DNA of 64,000 nucleotides from Manganibacter manganicus (GTDB lineage Bacteria > Pseudomonadota > Alphaproteobacteria > Rhizobiales > Rhizobiaceae), in NCBI RefSeq assembly GCF_002075885.1, contig NZ_MDET01000004.1:87725-151724 (forward strand), in the 5' to 3' direction. The notes beneath the pieces are model-generated. The model made no database searches. It saw nothing but the letters and a program-made list of their open reading frames with translations, and had not been told where the DNA came from. A program made the position numbers and the translations under genes. Below, in pieces: positions 41,917-49,972 of this stretch; within the stretch, counting starts at the first letter, position 1; every line of letters starts with the position of its first letter.

Positions 41917-42213
41917 TCAGGCGCTTATCTGCCCCCATTCGCGGGCAAGGTTTCTAGCTGCCTGATCGAGAGCTTCTTCCGAAAGGATACCCCGGCGACG
42001 GGCGAAATGTACCAATGATTCGCGAACGTCTTCAGCCGTTCTCTCGCCGATGAGAGCTTTGCGGCACACCTCGAGCGCGCCATGGTAATCCAGGTCTGAA
42101 ATGCCTGTCCATTCCAGCAGCAGATCGTAAGCGTCCAGAACGGTCGCCACCTCGCGGGGAAAGCCCAGGCCAACGAAAACTGATACGGGCTGATCGAACT
42201 TACTGTTGGTCAT
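41917..42213 (-). CDS. DUF982 domain protein
   Basis: A 98-residue protein with the pattern FDQPVSVFVGLGFPREVATVLDAYDLLLEWTGI, then ALEVCRKALIGERTAEDVRESLVHFARRRGIL. DUF982 is almost confined to Hyphomicrobiales, often in several copies, and its function is unknown. CAGGAG precedes ATG 42213. Its presence supports the taxonomic placement. Confidence 0.88.
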   Translation of the reverse strand: MTNSKFDQPVSVFVGLGFPREVATVLDAYDLLLEWTGISDLDYHGALEVCRKALIGERTAEDVRESLVHFARRRGILSEEALDQAARNLAREWGQISA

Positions 42214-42437
42214 GGATCGGCGCTCCTGTTTAACGACACTCTTTTCAGCGCCAGAAATGGGCAGCACCAAGATTCGATCCGTCACAAATGGAGAAAGAGG
42301 CAGACGTTTTCGTGAGCGGGCAACAGGCCGCTAAGCCGAGCAGGGCGTATCGGTCGTAGCAGAAGCGGCGACGGACGCGGCAAAGCCGATCAGACGAAAA
42401 TCACATAAGCTTTCGAGCGATCATTTGCCGCCATTCT

Positions 42438-42460
42438 CCCGGACCTCAACGAGATCCGGG
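42438..42460 (-). terminator. Hairpin after the ABC importer genes
   Basis: CCCGGA-c-CTC and GAG-a-TCCGGG pair around an AAC loop, 20 bases beyond the binding-protein stop codon. There is no U-tract, so it may act as a 3-prime stabiliser or Rho-assisted terminator. Confidence 0.5.
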
Positions 42461-42479
42461 ATCGGCCAGGGTCGGCAGG

Positions 42480-43298
42480 TCAAAGTTCGGGCATCGGCGG
42501 CAGCTTGTCGAGCGGTATGCCGAACCAGCGTTCATTGATCTTGGAGAGTTCGCCGTTCTTCACGATCTCGGCGATGAAGGTGTTGGCATAGTCTCGCAGG
42601 GCGGTGTCGGATTTGCGGAACGCCATGCCGTTCGCCTGTGCCTTCAGCTTGATCTTCGGCTCGATCTCCATTTTCGGATAATCCTTGGTGAGCTGGGCGA
42701 GAATGGTGTTAGAAGCACCGAGTGCCTGCACCTGCCCCGAAATCAAGGCCTGCAAGGCGGTCGCGTCATCGTCAAAGCGCTTGATTGGCGTTCCTTCAGG
42801 TGCAATCTCCGTGATGGCCGTGTCCTGTGTCGAGGCCCGAGCGACACCGATGGTGACGGATTTGAGATCTTCCGGCCCTTTGATGCTCAGGCTTTTCGGA
42901 GCAAGTACATAGACTGTCAGGGCCGAATAGGGATCGGAGAAGAGAACCTGCTCGGCTCGTTTCGCGGTGATACCGAAAGTGGCGATCAGAACGTCGATCT
43001 TGTTGGTGAGCAGGTAGGGAATGCGGTTCGGGCCGGTAACCGGAACCAGCTCCAGTTTCACGCCGAGCGATTTGGCGAAAAGCTTGGCGACGTCGGCGTC
43101 ATAACCCGCGGGTTGCTGATTGGAATCGGTACCGCCGAACGGCGGGTAATCCACCAGAACACCGACACGCAGGGTACCGTTTTCCTTGATCTCATCGGGA
43201 GTGGCGGCACCAGCCGTAGCGATCCCGAACAATGTTGTAGCAAAGCCGGCGACGGCAAGCGTGGCAAAGCCGCGTCGTGTCAGCGTTTTCATGGTCAT
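42480..43298 (-). CDS. ABC importer substrate-binding protein, polar amino acid family
   Basis: A 272-residue periplasmic family-3 binding protein. An RR-containing signal (LTRRGFATLAVAGFATTLFG) leads to a cleavage near TAGAA; the two-lobe domain starts TLRVGVLVDYPPFGGTDSNQQPAGYDADVAKLFAKSLGVKLELVPV, and IDVLIATFGITAKRAEQVLFSDPYS is typical. It delivers an amino acid or related compound to the two permeases downstream of its promoter-proximal partners. GGAGGACT precedes the start. Confidence 0.92.
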   Translation of the reverse strand: MTMKTLTRRGFATLAVAGFATTLFGIATAGAATPDEIKENGTLRVGVLVDYPPFGGTDSNQQPAGYDADVAKLFAKSLGVKLELVPVTGPNRIPYLLTNKIDVLIATFGITAKRAEQVLFSDPYSALTVYVLAPKSLSIKGPEDLKSVTIGVARASTQDTAITEIAPEGTPIKRFDDDATALQALISGQVQALGASNTILAQLTKDYPKMEIEPKIKLKAQANGMAFRKSDTALRDYANTFIAEIVKNGELSKINERWFGIPLDKLPPMPEL

Positions 43299-43339
43299 GC
43301 ATAGTCCTCCCTTTGAAACATTCGACGATATCTTGAAAT

Positions 43340-43990
43340 TCAGCGCGCGACGGCCGCGAGTTTGCGTTCCATTCGCCTGCTATAGGCCGACAGGGGCCAG
43401 CAAACGATAAAATAGACCAATGCCACAAGTCCAAAAATGGTGAAGGGATGGAACGTTGCGTTGTTGATGACCTGGGCGGCGCGCGTCAGTTCCACGAAAC
43501 CGATGATCGAAGCCAGCGACGTGCCCTTGATGAGCTGAACCAGGAAGCCAACCGTGGGCGGGATGGCGATCCGCACGGCTTGCGGCACGATGACCAAGGC
43601 CATTCTTGGCCAGTAGCGCAGGCCAAGCGCCGTCGCGGCCTCGCTCTGCCCATGTGGCACGACCTCGATGGCGCCTCGCCATATTTCGCCGAGGAAGGCG
43701 CTGGCATGCAGCGACAGACCCAATGCCGCCGCCGTCCACGGATCGACGCTGATGCCGAAAATGCCAGGCGCGAAGAAGGCCAGAAAAAGCTGGAGCAGAA
43801 GAGGAGTGCCCTGGAAAACCTTGATGTAACCTGCCGCAATCGTGCGCAGCCATTGGAAGCGGCCGGTGCGTGCCAAGGCAATGAGCGTGCCTCCCACGGA
43901 GCCGCCGATAAAGGCGATGATCGACAAAAGCAGGGTCCAGCGCAACGCACCAAGAATATAGAAGATGTCGCCGGAGCCGAGTTCGCGCAT
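43340..43990 (-). CDS. Polar amino acid ABC transporter permease
   Basis: A 216-residue inner-membrane permease of the HisM/GlnP type with about five helices and the cytoplasmic EAA loop GQSEAATALGLRYWPRMALVIVPQAVRIAIPPTVGFLV. It lies four bases after the companion permease stop, so the two and the binding protein form an operon. An ATPase is needed to power transport but none is encoded here. Confidence 0.92.
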   Translation of the reverse strand: MRELGSGDIFYILGALRWTLLLSIIAFIGGSVGGTLIALARTGRFQWLRTIAAGYIKVFQGTPLLLQLFLAFFAPGIFGISVDPWTAAALGLSLHASAFLGEIWRGAIEVVPHGQSEAATALGLRYWPRMALVIVPQAVRIAIPPTVGFLVQLIKGTSLASIIGFVELTRAAQVINNATFHPFTIFGLVALVYFIVCWPLSAYSRRMERKLAAVAR

Positions 43991-43994
43991 GGCT

Positions 43995-44666
43995 CTACCT
44001 CTTCACCGGCGTTCGCAGGAATTTCCTGTCGATCGCGCCGAATGCCTGCCAGAATATCAAGGACAGGATGAAATACATGCAGGTGATGGTGAAATAGACC
44101 TCGAAGGACCGGAAGGTGCGCGACTGGATATCACCAGCCGCTGCCGTCAGTTCGGTTGCCGCGATGACCGAACAGACGCTGGAGTTCAGCATCAGCAGGA
44201 TGAACTGGCTGGTGAGCGACGGGTAGATGGCCTGGATCGCGGGCTTCAGGACAATCAGCCGGAAGATCTGAAGCGGCTTGAGGCCGAGTGCGCGGCCGGC
44301 TTCGATCTGCCCCTTGTCGATGTTTTCGATGCCGGCACGGATAATCTCTATCGCATAGGCGCTGACATTGACGACCAGGGCGATCAGGGCTGCCGTGTTG
44401 GACGAGAGGCGAATGCCGAGCGACGGCAGTCCGAAGAAGATCATGAAGATCTGGATCAGGAAGGGTGTGTTGCGAATCAGTTCGATATACGCGTCGATGG
44501 CGATGCGAACCGGTTTCGGGCCGGACGTCTTGCCGAGCGCGCCGGCAATCGCGACAACCATGCCGATCGCCATGGCGAGGCCTGAGAGCACGAGCGTATG
44601 GAGTGCGCCCCACGCGAGTTCAGGCCAGGCCGAGAAAACGTCCGTGAAATCGAATTGATAGGTCAT
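43995..44666 (-). CDS. Polar amino acid ABC transporter permease
   Basis: A 223-residue HisQ/GlnP-type permease. The EAA loop is GQIEAGRALGLKPLQIFRLIVLKPAIQAIYPSLTSQFIL, and TPFLIQIFMIFFGLPSLGI is the helix-2 region typical of the family. It is the first gene of the three-gene importer operon. The pair of non-identical permeases suggests a heterodimeric channel. Confidence 0.92.
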   Translation of the reverse strand: MTYQFDFTDVFSAWPELAWGALHTLVLSGLAMAIGMVVAIAGALGKTSGPKPVRIAIDAYIELIRNTPFLIQIFMIFFGLPSLGIRLSSNTAALIALVVNVSAYAIEIIRAGIENIDKGQIEAGRALGLKPLQIFRLIVLKPAIQAIYPSLTSQFILLMLNSSVCSVIAATELTAAAGDIQSRTFRSFEVYFTITCMYFILSLIFWQAFGAIDRKFLRTPVKR

Positions 44667-44868
44667 CGCACAAACCGGCGTGCATGTCGGCTTCGCTTGA
44701 CCTCCATAGGTACTCCCCGCTTGATGCCGTTCCTGAATATTGATTCACGCAGCGCGTCTGGGGGACGCTAACACAATGAAGTAGGGTATTCGCAACCGAT
44801 TATGCAGGTAAAGCGTCCGTCAGCCGGTCTTTTCGCCATATGGCGGCTTTGTCGCATAGTGGAGAAAG

Positions 44869-44943
44869 TGGCTCCCCGGGCCGGATTCGAACCAGCGACC
44901 AACCGGTTAACAGCCGGTTGCTCTACCGCTGAGCTACCGGGGA
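44869..44943 (-). tRNA. tRNA-Asn (anticodon GUU)
   Basis: 75 bases including an encoded CCA. Acceptor TCCCCGG pairs with CCGGGGA, the D-arm has TAGCTCAGCGGTAGAGC, the anticodon loop CTGTTAA and the T-loop TTCGAAT. Confidence 0.95.
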
Positions 44944-45119
44944 ATAGCGGCTCTTGCGAGAACGGGGTGCCTATAGCAAACCCATTTCCGCTTTGCAAAG
45001 CGCCATTTCGGATTTTTCCGGCTTTTTATGCGCTCTTCTGGCAATTGAGTTATCGCCTCATCATATAGGCACCTGCTGCGCGGCGATGCACGGCACTGGC
45101 GGAGACGACTGGCACGCAT

Positions 45120-45389
45120 ATGACGGCTGAGCATAAGAGCGACACGGCACCGCGGAAGATTTCCATATTTGGCCGGGATTTCCCCATGCCGCGCTCGCGC
45201 GCGCTCAGGATCGCCATTGGGATCGTTCTTATCGTCTTCGGACTGTTCGGCTTCCTGCCGATTCTCGGTTTCTGGATGATTCCGGTCGGATTGCTGGTGC
45301 TGTCTTACGAATTCGCCTCTGTTCGTCGCTGGCGAAGGCGTGTTGTTGTGTGGTGGGAGCGCAGGCGCCGGAAAGACGGGGGACCGTGA
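45120..45389 (+). CDS. Small membrane protein, PGPGW-like
   Basis: An 89-residue protein with two hydrophobic helices (IAIGIVLIVFGLFGFLPILG and MIPVGLLVLSYEF) and a strongly basic C-terminus (RRWRRRVVVWWERRRRK). The layout resembles the PGPGW family of small tryptophan-rich membrane proteins, though the motif itself is degenerate. Function unknown. GGAGACGAC precedes the ATG. Confidence 0.75.
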   Translation: MTAEHKSDTAPRKISIFGRDFPMPRSRALRIAIGIVLIVFGLFGFLPILGFWMIPVGLLVLSYEFASVRRWRRRVVVWWERRRRKDGGP

Positions 45390-45496
45390 AGGTCCGTGCC
45401 GGCTTCCGCAGAGAAAGCGGTCATAAAGCCGCGTGGGCGCTTGACGCAAAATTTCGGGCAACCTATTGGAGTTGCGGTGAACGCCGGGAGCGGCGA

Positions 45497-45570
45497 GGCC
45501 TCGTGGCGGAGTGGTTACGCAGAGGACTGCAAATCCTTGCACCCCGGTTCGATTCCGGGCGAGGCCTCCA
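45497..45570 (+). tRNA. tRNA-Cys (anticodon GCA)
   Basis: 74 bases including an encoded CCA. Acceptor GGCCTCG pairs with CGAGGCC, anticodon loop CTGCAAA, T-arm CCCGG-TTCGATT-CCGGG. Confidence 0.95.
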
Positions 45571-45643
45571 TTCCCTTAAGATTTCAAGGCGTTCTGTTAT
45601 GAACCTTGGCGCGCCTCTCGCGTGAAAAACGGGGCAGTTGGAT

Positions 45644-46312
45644 ATGAACGCTGGTTTCTCCGAACAGCGCGTAAAGATGGTCGATGGTCAGATACGCACC
45701 ACTGATGTGACGAGTGCGCCTCTTTTGGCCGCCTTGCTCGACATTCCACGGGAGGCCTTTATTGCGCCAGAGCAGGCTGCCCTGGCATATATCGACGAGG
45801 ATATCAGGATCGCGGACACCCCTCAGGGGCCGCGCTACCTCATGGAGCCGTCGCCGCTGGCTCGACTGATTCAACTCGCAGATGTCGGAATCGACGACCG
45901 CGTGCTCGTGGTTGGTTGCGGCTGCGGGTATGCATCGGCCATTTTTTCGCGGCTGGCCCGTTCGGTCACCGCGCTGGAAAGCGATGCCGCCCTGGCCGAA
46001 GGCGCGAGACTGGTGTTGTCCAGGCTTGGCTTCGACAATATCGACATCGTCCAGGGTGCGTTGCAGGAGGGGTATTCCGCCGCGGCGCCCTATGATGTAA
46101 TCTTTATCGACGGCAGTGTTGAGGAGGTGCCGGAAACGCTTCTGGCACAATTGAGCGAAGGCGGTCGCCTGGTGGCAGTCGAAGGTTATGGTAACGCCGG
46201 TGTTGCCCGTCTGTTTTTGAAGACTACTGGTATTGCTACGGGGCGGCGTGCATTTAATGCGGCAATAAAGCCACTCCCCGGATTCGAACGTGCGCATGCT
46301 TTCGAGTTTTGA
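45644..46312 (+). CDS. Protein-L-isoaspartate O-methyltransferase-like protein
   Basis: A 222-residue Pcm-related protein: FSEQRVKMVDGQIRTTDVTSAPLLAALLDIPREAFIAPEQAALAYIDEDI, then SAM motif VLVVGCGCGYASAIFSRLA and the acidic loop ALESDAALA. Motif I has Cys residues where Pcm has Gly-x-Gly-Ser-Gly. In Rhizobiales such a gene usually precedes tolC, as here. A TTG at 45638 is an alternative start. Confidence 0.88.
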   Translation: MNAGFSEQRVKMVDGQIRTTDVTSAPLLAALLDIPREAFIAPEQAALAYIDEDIRIADTPQGPRYLMEPSPLARLIQLADVGIDDRVLVVGCGCGYASAIFSRLARSVTALESDAALAEGARLVLSRLGFDNIDIVQGALQEGYSAAAPYDVIFIDGSVEEVPETLLAQLSEGGRLVAVEGYGNAGVARLFLKTTGIATGRRAFNAAIKPLPGFERAHAFEF

Positions 46313-46483
46313 GTGTTTTTTTCTTGCGGCTGGCGTGCAGTCATGTTCGCTTGCATTTTAGACATCGTTACTGAATCGGCTCATTGATCGGCCGGTTGAG
46401 TCGGGGGATTCGAAAATCTGGCGGCCGTGGGATCACGGATAGCGATGCCGCCGGCTCCCATGTGACGGAATGAGGGATACGCT

Positions 46484-47878
46484 GTGCAGCCAGTACGCAA
46501 GAGTCTTTTTCTCGCCCTTCTTGTTTCGGCGACGGCGCTTTCTCCTTTGCAGGCATCTGCCGAAACCATCATGGGAGCGCTGACAAAGGCGTATCAGTAT
46601 AATTCGTCGCTGAATTCGGCGCGCGCTGGCGTTCGCGTTACCGATGAAGACGTCGCAATCGCCAAGTCGGGCTACAGACCGACCGTTCAGGGTGCGGCCA
46701 GCATCGACTATTCCAATACGAGCCGGGACGCGGGCAGCGCGCAGTTGACGACCGGCAGTTTCGGCGTGTCGATCAACCAGACGCTGTTCGACGGTTTCCA
46801 GACCAAGAATAATGTTGCTGCGGCCGAGGCCAGGGTGGCCGCGCAACAGGAAAGTCTGCGCAACACGGAAGAAAACACGCTTTTTGCTGCAGCTCAGGCC
46901 TATATGAATGTGATTCACGATCGCAAGGTGGCTGCGCTGACGCAACAGAACCTGGAGGCGATGAACGAACAGGTCCGCTCGGCGCGTTCGCGATTCGAGG
47001 TGGGCGAGGGGACGCGGACCGATGTCGCGCAGACGGAGGCTGCCCGGTCTCTGGCGACGGCGCAGGTGACGTCCGCCCGCGCACAGGTGCGGTCGAGCGA
47101 AGCTGCCTATCGCCAGATCGTCGGTGATGCGCCCGGCAAGCTCAAGGCGGCCTCGCCATTGGCCAAGCTGCTTCCCAGGAGCCTCGATACGGCGATTGCT
47201 GTGGCATTCAATGAGCATCCCGCAATCCTGGCGACGCAGCATCTGGTGGATGCCGCGGGCTTTTCGGTAAAATCAGCCGAAGGCGCCATGCTGCCGCAGA
47301 TTACCGCCTCGGCTGGGGTTTCGCGTGACTACCGCAATACGGCATCGGGCAGTTTGCCTGGCGTCGGGGGCGTGAGTGACGGTTACTCCAACTCGGCCAG
47401 CATCGGCGCGACCTTGACGATTCCGATCTATCAGGGCGGGCGGACTTCCGCCATTGTGCGGCAGTCGAAGGAACAACTCGGCCAGGCCAGGATCGAGGTC
47501 GATGTCAGCCGGGATCAGGTGCGTAACCAGATTGTTTCGGCCTGGACGCTTTATACGGCGGCGCGCGAGAATGTCGATGCAAACCAGGCGCAGGTTGCGG
47601 CACAGCAGCTTGCGCTCGACGGTGTCATCGAGGAAAGAAAAGTTGGGCAGCGGACCACGCTCGACGTCCTCAATGCGCAAAACGACGTCATCAATGCCAG
47701 GATCAATCTCGCCAGCGCCGAACGTGACGTGGTCACGGCGAGTTATGCCATTCTCCAGGCAACAGGACGACTGTCTATTAAACGGCTGGGGCTTCAGGTG
47801 ACGGAGTATCATCCCGAAGAACATTATAAGGCCGTCAAGGACAAGTGGTACGGCCTGCGTACGCCGGACGGCCGCTGA
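46484..47878 (+). CDS. tolC: TolC-family outer membrane efflux channel
   Basis: A 464-residue outer membrane factor. A signal peptide ends near QASA. Two repeated coiled-coil halves are seen: ETIMGALTKAYQYNSSLNSARA...YRPTVQGAASIDYS and AFNEHPAILATQHLVDAAGFSVKSAEGAMLPQIT, each with an NQTLFDGFQT or IPIYQGGRTS equatorial motif. The trimer joins inner-membrane pumps for drug and protein export. GTG start with TGAGGGA upstream. Confidence 0.95.
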   Translation: MQPVRKSLFLALLVSATALSPLQASAETIMGALTKAYQYNSSLNSARAGVRVTDEDVAIAKSGYRPTVQGAASIDYSNTSRDAGSAQLTTGSFGVSINQTLFDGFQTKNNVAAAEARVAAQQESLRNTEENTLFAAAQAYMNVIHDRKVAALTQQNLEAMNEQVRSARSRFEVGEGTRTDVAQTEAARSLATAQVTSARAQVRSSEAAYRQIVGDAPGKLKAASPLAKLLPRSLDTAIAVAFNEHPAILATQHLVDAAGFSVKSAEGAMLPQITASAGVSRDYRNTASGSLPGVGGVSDGYSNSASIGATLTIPIYQGGRTSAIVRQSKEQLGQARIEVDVSRDQVRNQIVSAWTLYTAARENVDANQAQVAAQQLALDGVIEERKVGQRTTLDVLNAQNDVINARINLASAERDVVTASYAILQATGRLSIKRLGLQVTEYHPEEHYKAVKDKWYGLRTPDGR

Positions 47879-47929
47879 TCGAGCGGTTTCGCCAGGTCGA
47901 CTTGATGGCATGAAAATCGGTTTCCATCG

Positions 47930-47965
47930 AAGCGCTGCGCTGAAATAAGGCGCGGCGCTTTTTGC
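47930..47965 (+). terminator. Terminator after tolC
   Basis: AAGCGC-t-GCGC pairs with GCGC-g-GCGCTT, followed by a run of T residues. Confidence 0.65.
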
Positions 47966-48116
47966 ATGCGCATCAATGTCTGAGCTGTTGAAATCCTCGG
48001 ACCGTTCAGTTTGGGGATTCTCGTGCGGCCGATGGTCGGTTACGCTCAGCTTGTGATTCGACGCTGGAGATCGCCGGCAAGATGAAAAGATCACAGGGGC
48101 GGCGGACGTGACGAAG

Positions 48117-48899
48117 ATGGCGACTGCAAGCAACGCACAACGCGAACCTTCGATGGAAGAAATATTGGCTTCCATCCGCAAGATTATTGAGGACAGCGAC
48201 CCCGTTCGGAAGGATGAGGGAACCGAATCCGCTGGGAACGCAGATATGCGTGCCGCCGACACCATCGCGGATATGGATGCGTTTCGCGCCGAGCTTCGTG
48301 GCGGATTCGATGGTGACGCGGAAGCGGCAAGGACCGATCGCCGGCAGCCTGAGATAAAGCCTGCTTCAGCGCCGGTCGAGCAACCGATCCAGCCGTTTTC
48401 CGCGTCGTTTTCGGAGCAGGTCGACGCTCCCGCGGCCCCGGCGGACGGAGTCGACGATATCGGCGAGCAATGGGATTCTAAGCAGTCGGCGCGGGTATCG
48501 ACAGAGCCCACGCGCACGGCAACCTTCCAGCGGCCGTCAAATGTAGGTGCTGACACGCTTTTGCACGAAACTACCTCCAAACAGCCGGACGCTACGCTCA
48601 ATATTGCCGCTCCCGCTCCTTCTTCGGAATCTCAGGTGAAAGCGGCACGATTGGAATCGCTCGACGATGCCGAGAATATGACAAGCCAGACGCTCATCTC
48701 AGAGCAGACGGGCCGGCAGGTCGCGGCTGCGTTTGGCGAGCTTTCCGAAGCCTTTGCCAGCCGCAACCGCAAGAGCCTGGACGAGATGGCCGAGGAAATG
48801 TTGCGGCCAATGCTGCAGGATTGGCTCGACAATAATTTGCCGACCCTGGTCGAGCGGTTGGTTCGCGAAGAGATCGAGCGCGTGGCGCGGGGCACCTGA
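48117..48899 (+). CDS. popZ: PopZ-like DUF2497 polar organising protein
   Basis: A 260-residue protein. The N-terminus ASNAQREPSMEEILASIRKIIEDSD and C-terminus SLDEMAEEMLRPMLQDWLDNNLPTLVERLVREEIERVARG are the two conserved PopZ segments; the middle is a disordered Ala/Pro/acidic linker. In Caulobacter, PopZ polymerises at the pole and anchors the chromosome; rhizobial homologues mark the new or growing pole. ATG 48117 matches the usual N-terminus; GTG 48108 is also possible. Confidence 0.88.
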   Translation: MATASNAQREPSMEEILASIRKIIEDSDPVRKDEGTESAGNADMRAADTIADMDAFRAELRGGFDGDAEAARTDRRQPEIKPASAPVEQPIQPFSASFSEQVDAPAAPADGVDDIGEQWDSKQSARVSTEPTRTATFQRPSNVGADTLLHETTSKQPDATLNIAAPAPSSESQVKAARLESLDDAENMTSQTLISEQTGRQVAAAFGELSEAFASRNRKSLDEMAEEMLRPMLQDWLDNNLPTLVERLVREEIERVARGT

Positions 48900-48910
48900 C
48901 TGCCACGCCG

Positions 48911-49834
48911 TTATCTGGATTTTGACGGCAATGCGGCGCCTGTCTCCATGCGAATCCAGTCAAGGAAGGCTTTGACCGAGGGTTTCGATGCGGCGTCGCT
49001 CTTGATGACCACATAATAGGCGCTGCGCGGCCGCACCGATTCGATCGAGACGCGCACCAATTGGCCATGCAGCAGATGGCTTTCGACCAGACGGTTCCAG
49101 CCGAGGGCGATACCCTCCCCGCGAATGGCGGCATTGATCGCGTCGGTGTAAAAATTGCAACTCATGCTGATCGATTTGGGCCGCAGGCTTTGGCCGAACG
49201 CGGCCAGCCATTGCACCCAGCCGGTCCAGTTCGGATCCTGCCAGTCATTGGCGATGAGATGATGCCGGGCAAGGTCCGCCACGCAATCGGGGGCGCCTCG
49301 GGCGGCGATATAAGCGGGGCTGCAAACCGGAAACACCTCGTCGTCAAAAAGCAGGATCGCCTTGCCGTCCGGCCATTTACCGTCGCCATAGCGGATTGCC
49401 ACGTCGATGTCGTCGCGCACCAGATTGAAGTTGCCATCCTGCGTCAGGATCCTGAGCTTGACGTCAGGGGCGGCTTGCCGGAAGGCCGATACTTTCGGCA
49501 AAAGCCAGAAATGCGAGAACGCGACAGTCGCCGACAGAGTCAGTTCGGTGGCTGTTTCGCTGGTAATGACGCTCACGGTTTCGGCCACCATGCCAAGAGC
49601 CTCCGACATTGAAGCAGCCAGAGCACGGCCCGGCTCCGTCAATTCGATCGCGCGGTGCAGGCGGCGAAACAACGGAAAGCCGAAGCCGGCCTCAAGCGCC
49701 TGCACCTGACGACTGACTGCGGCCTGGGTAATGCCGAGTTCCGCCGCCGCTCGGGTGAAACTCGCCTTGCGTGCCGCCGCTTCGAACACCACCAGGGCGG
49801 TCATGGACGGGAGTTGCTGGCGAAAACCGCTCAT
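48911..49834 (-). CDS. LysR-family regulator, GcvA-like
   Basis: A 307-residue LysR protein: LPSMTALVVFEAAARKASFTRAAAELGITQAAVSRQVQALEAGFGFPLFRRLHR is the HTH, and the effector domain contains VRDDIDVAIRYGDGKWPDG, as in GcvA-type regulators. The divergent gene, 138 bases away, encodes an MttB-family methyltransferase, so it probably responds to a methylamine or betaine. It starts where valS would be expected after popZ. Confidence 0.93.
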   Translation of the reverse strand: MSGFRQQLPSMTALVVFEAAARKASFTRAAAELGITQAAVSRQVQALEAGFGFPLFRRLHRAIELTEPGRALAASMSEALGMVAETVSVITSETATELTLSATVAFSHFWLLPKVSAFRQAAPDVKLRILTQDGNFNLVRDDIDVAIRYGDGKWPDGKAILLFDDEVFPVCSPAYIAARGAPDCVADLARHHLIANDWQDPNWTGWVQWLAAFGQSLRPKSISMSCNFYTDAINAAIRGEGIALGWNRLVESHLLHGQLVRVSIESVRPRSAYYVVIKSDAASKPSVKAFLDWIRMETGAALPSKSR

Positions 49835-49972
49835 TACTTCAACTCATGCGTGGAATGCCAAGAAGTGCCGTTGACGCGGCCAACGCATAATGGCTGCTTA
49901 TGTCATATCGGCGCAAGGGCTTTGTCTGGGCGCCCCGGTCATCGCATCTGGCCAAATGGGATGGAGACAGTC

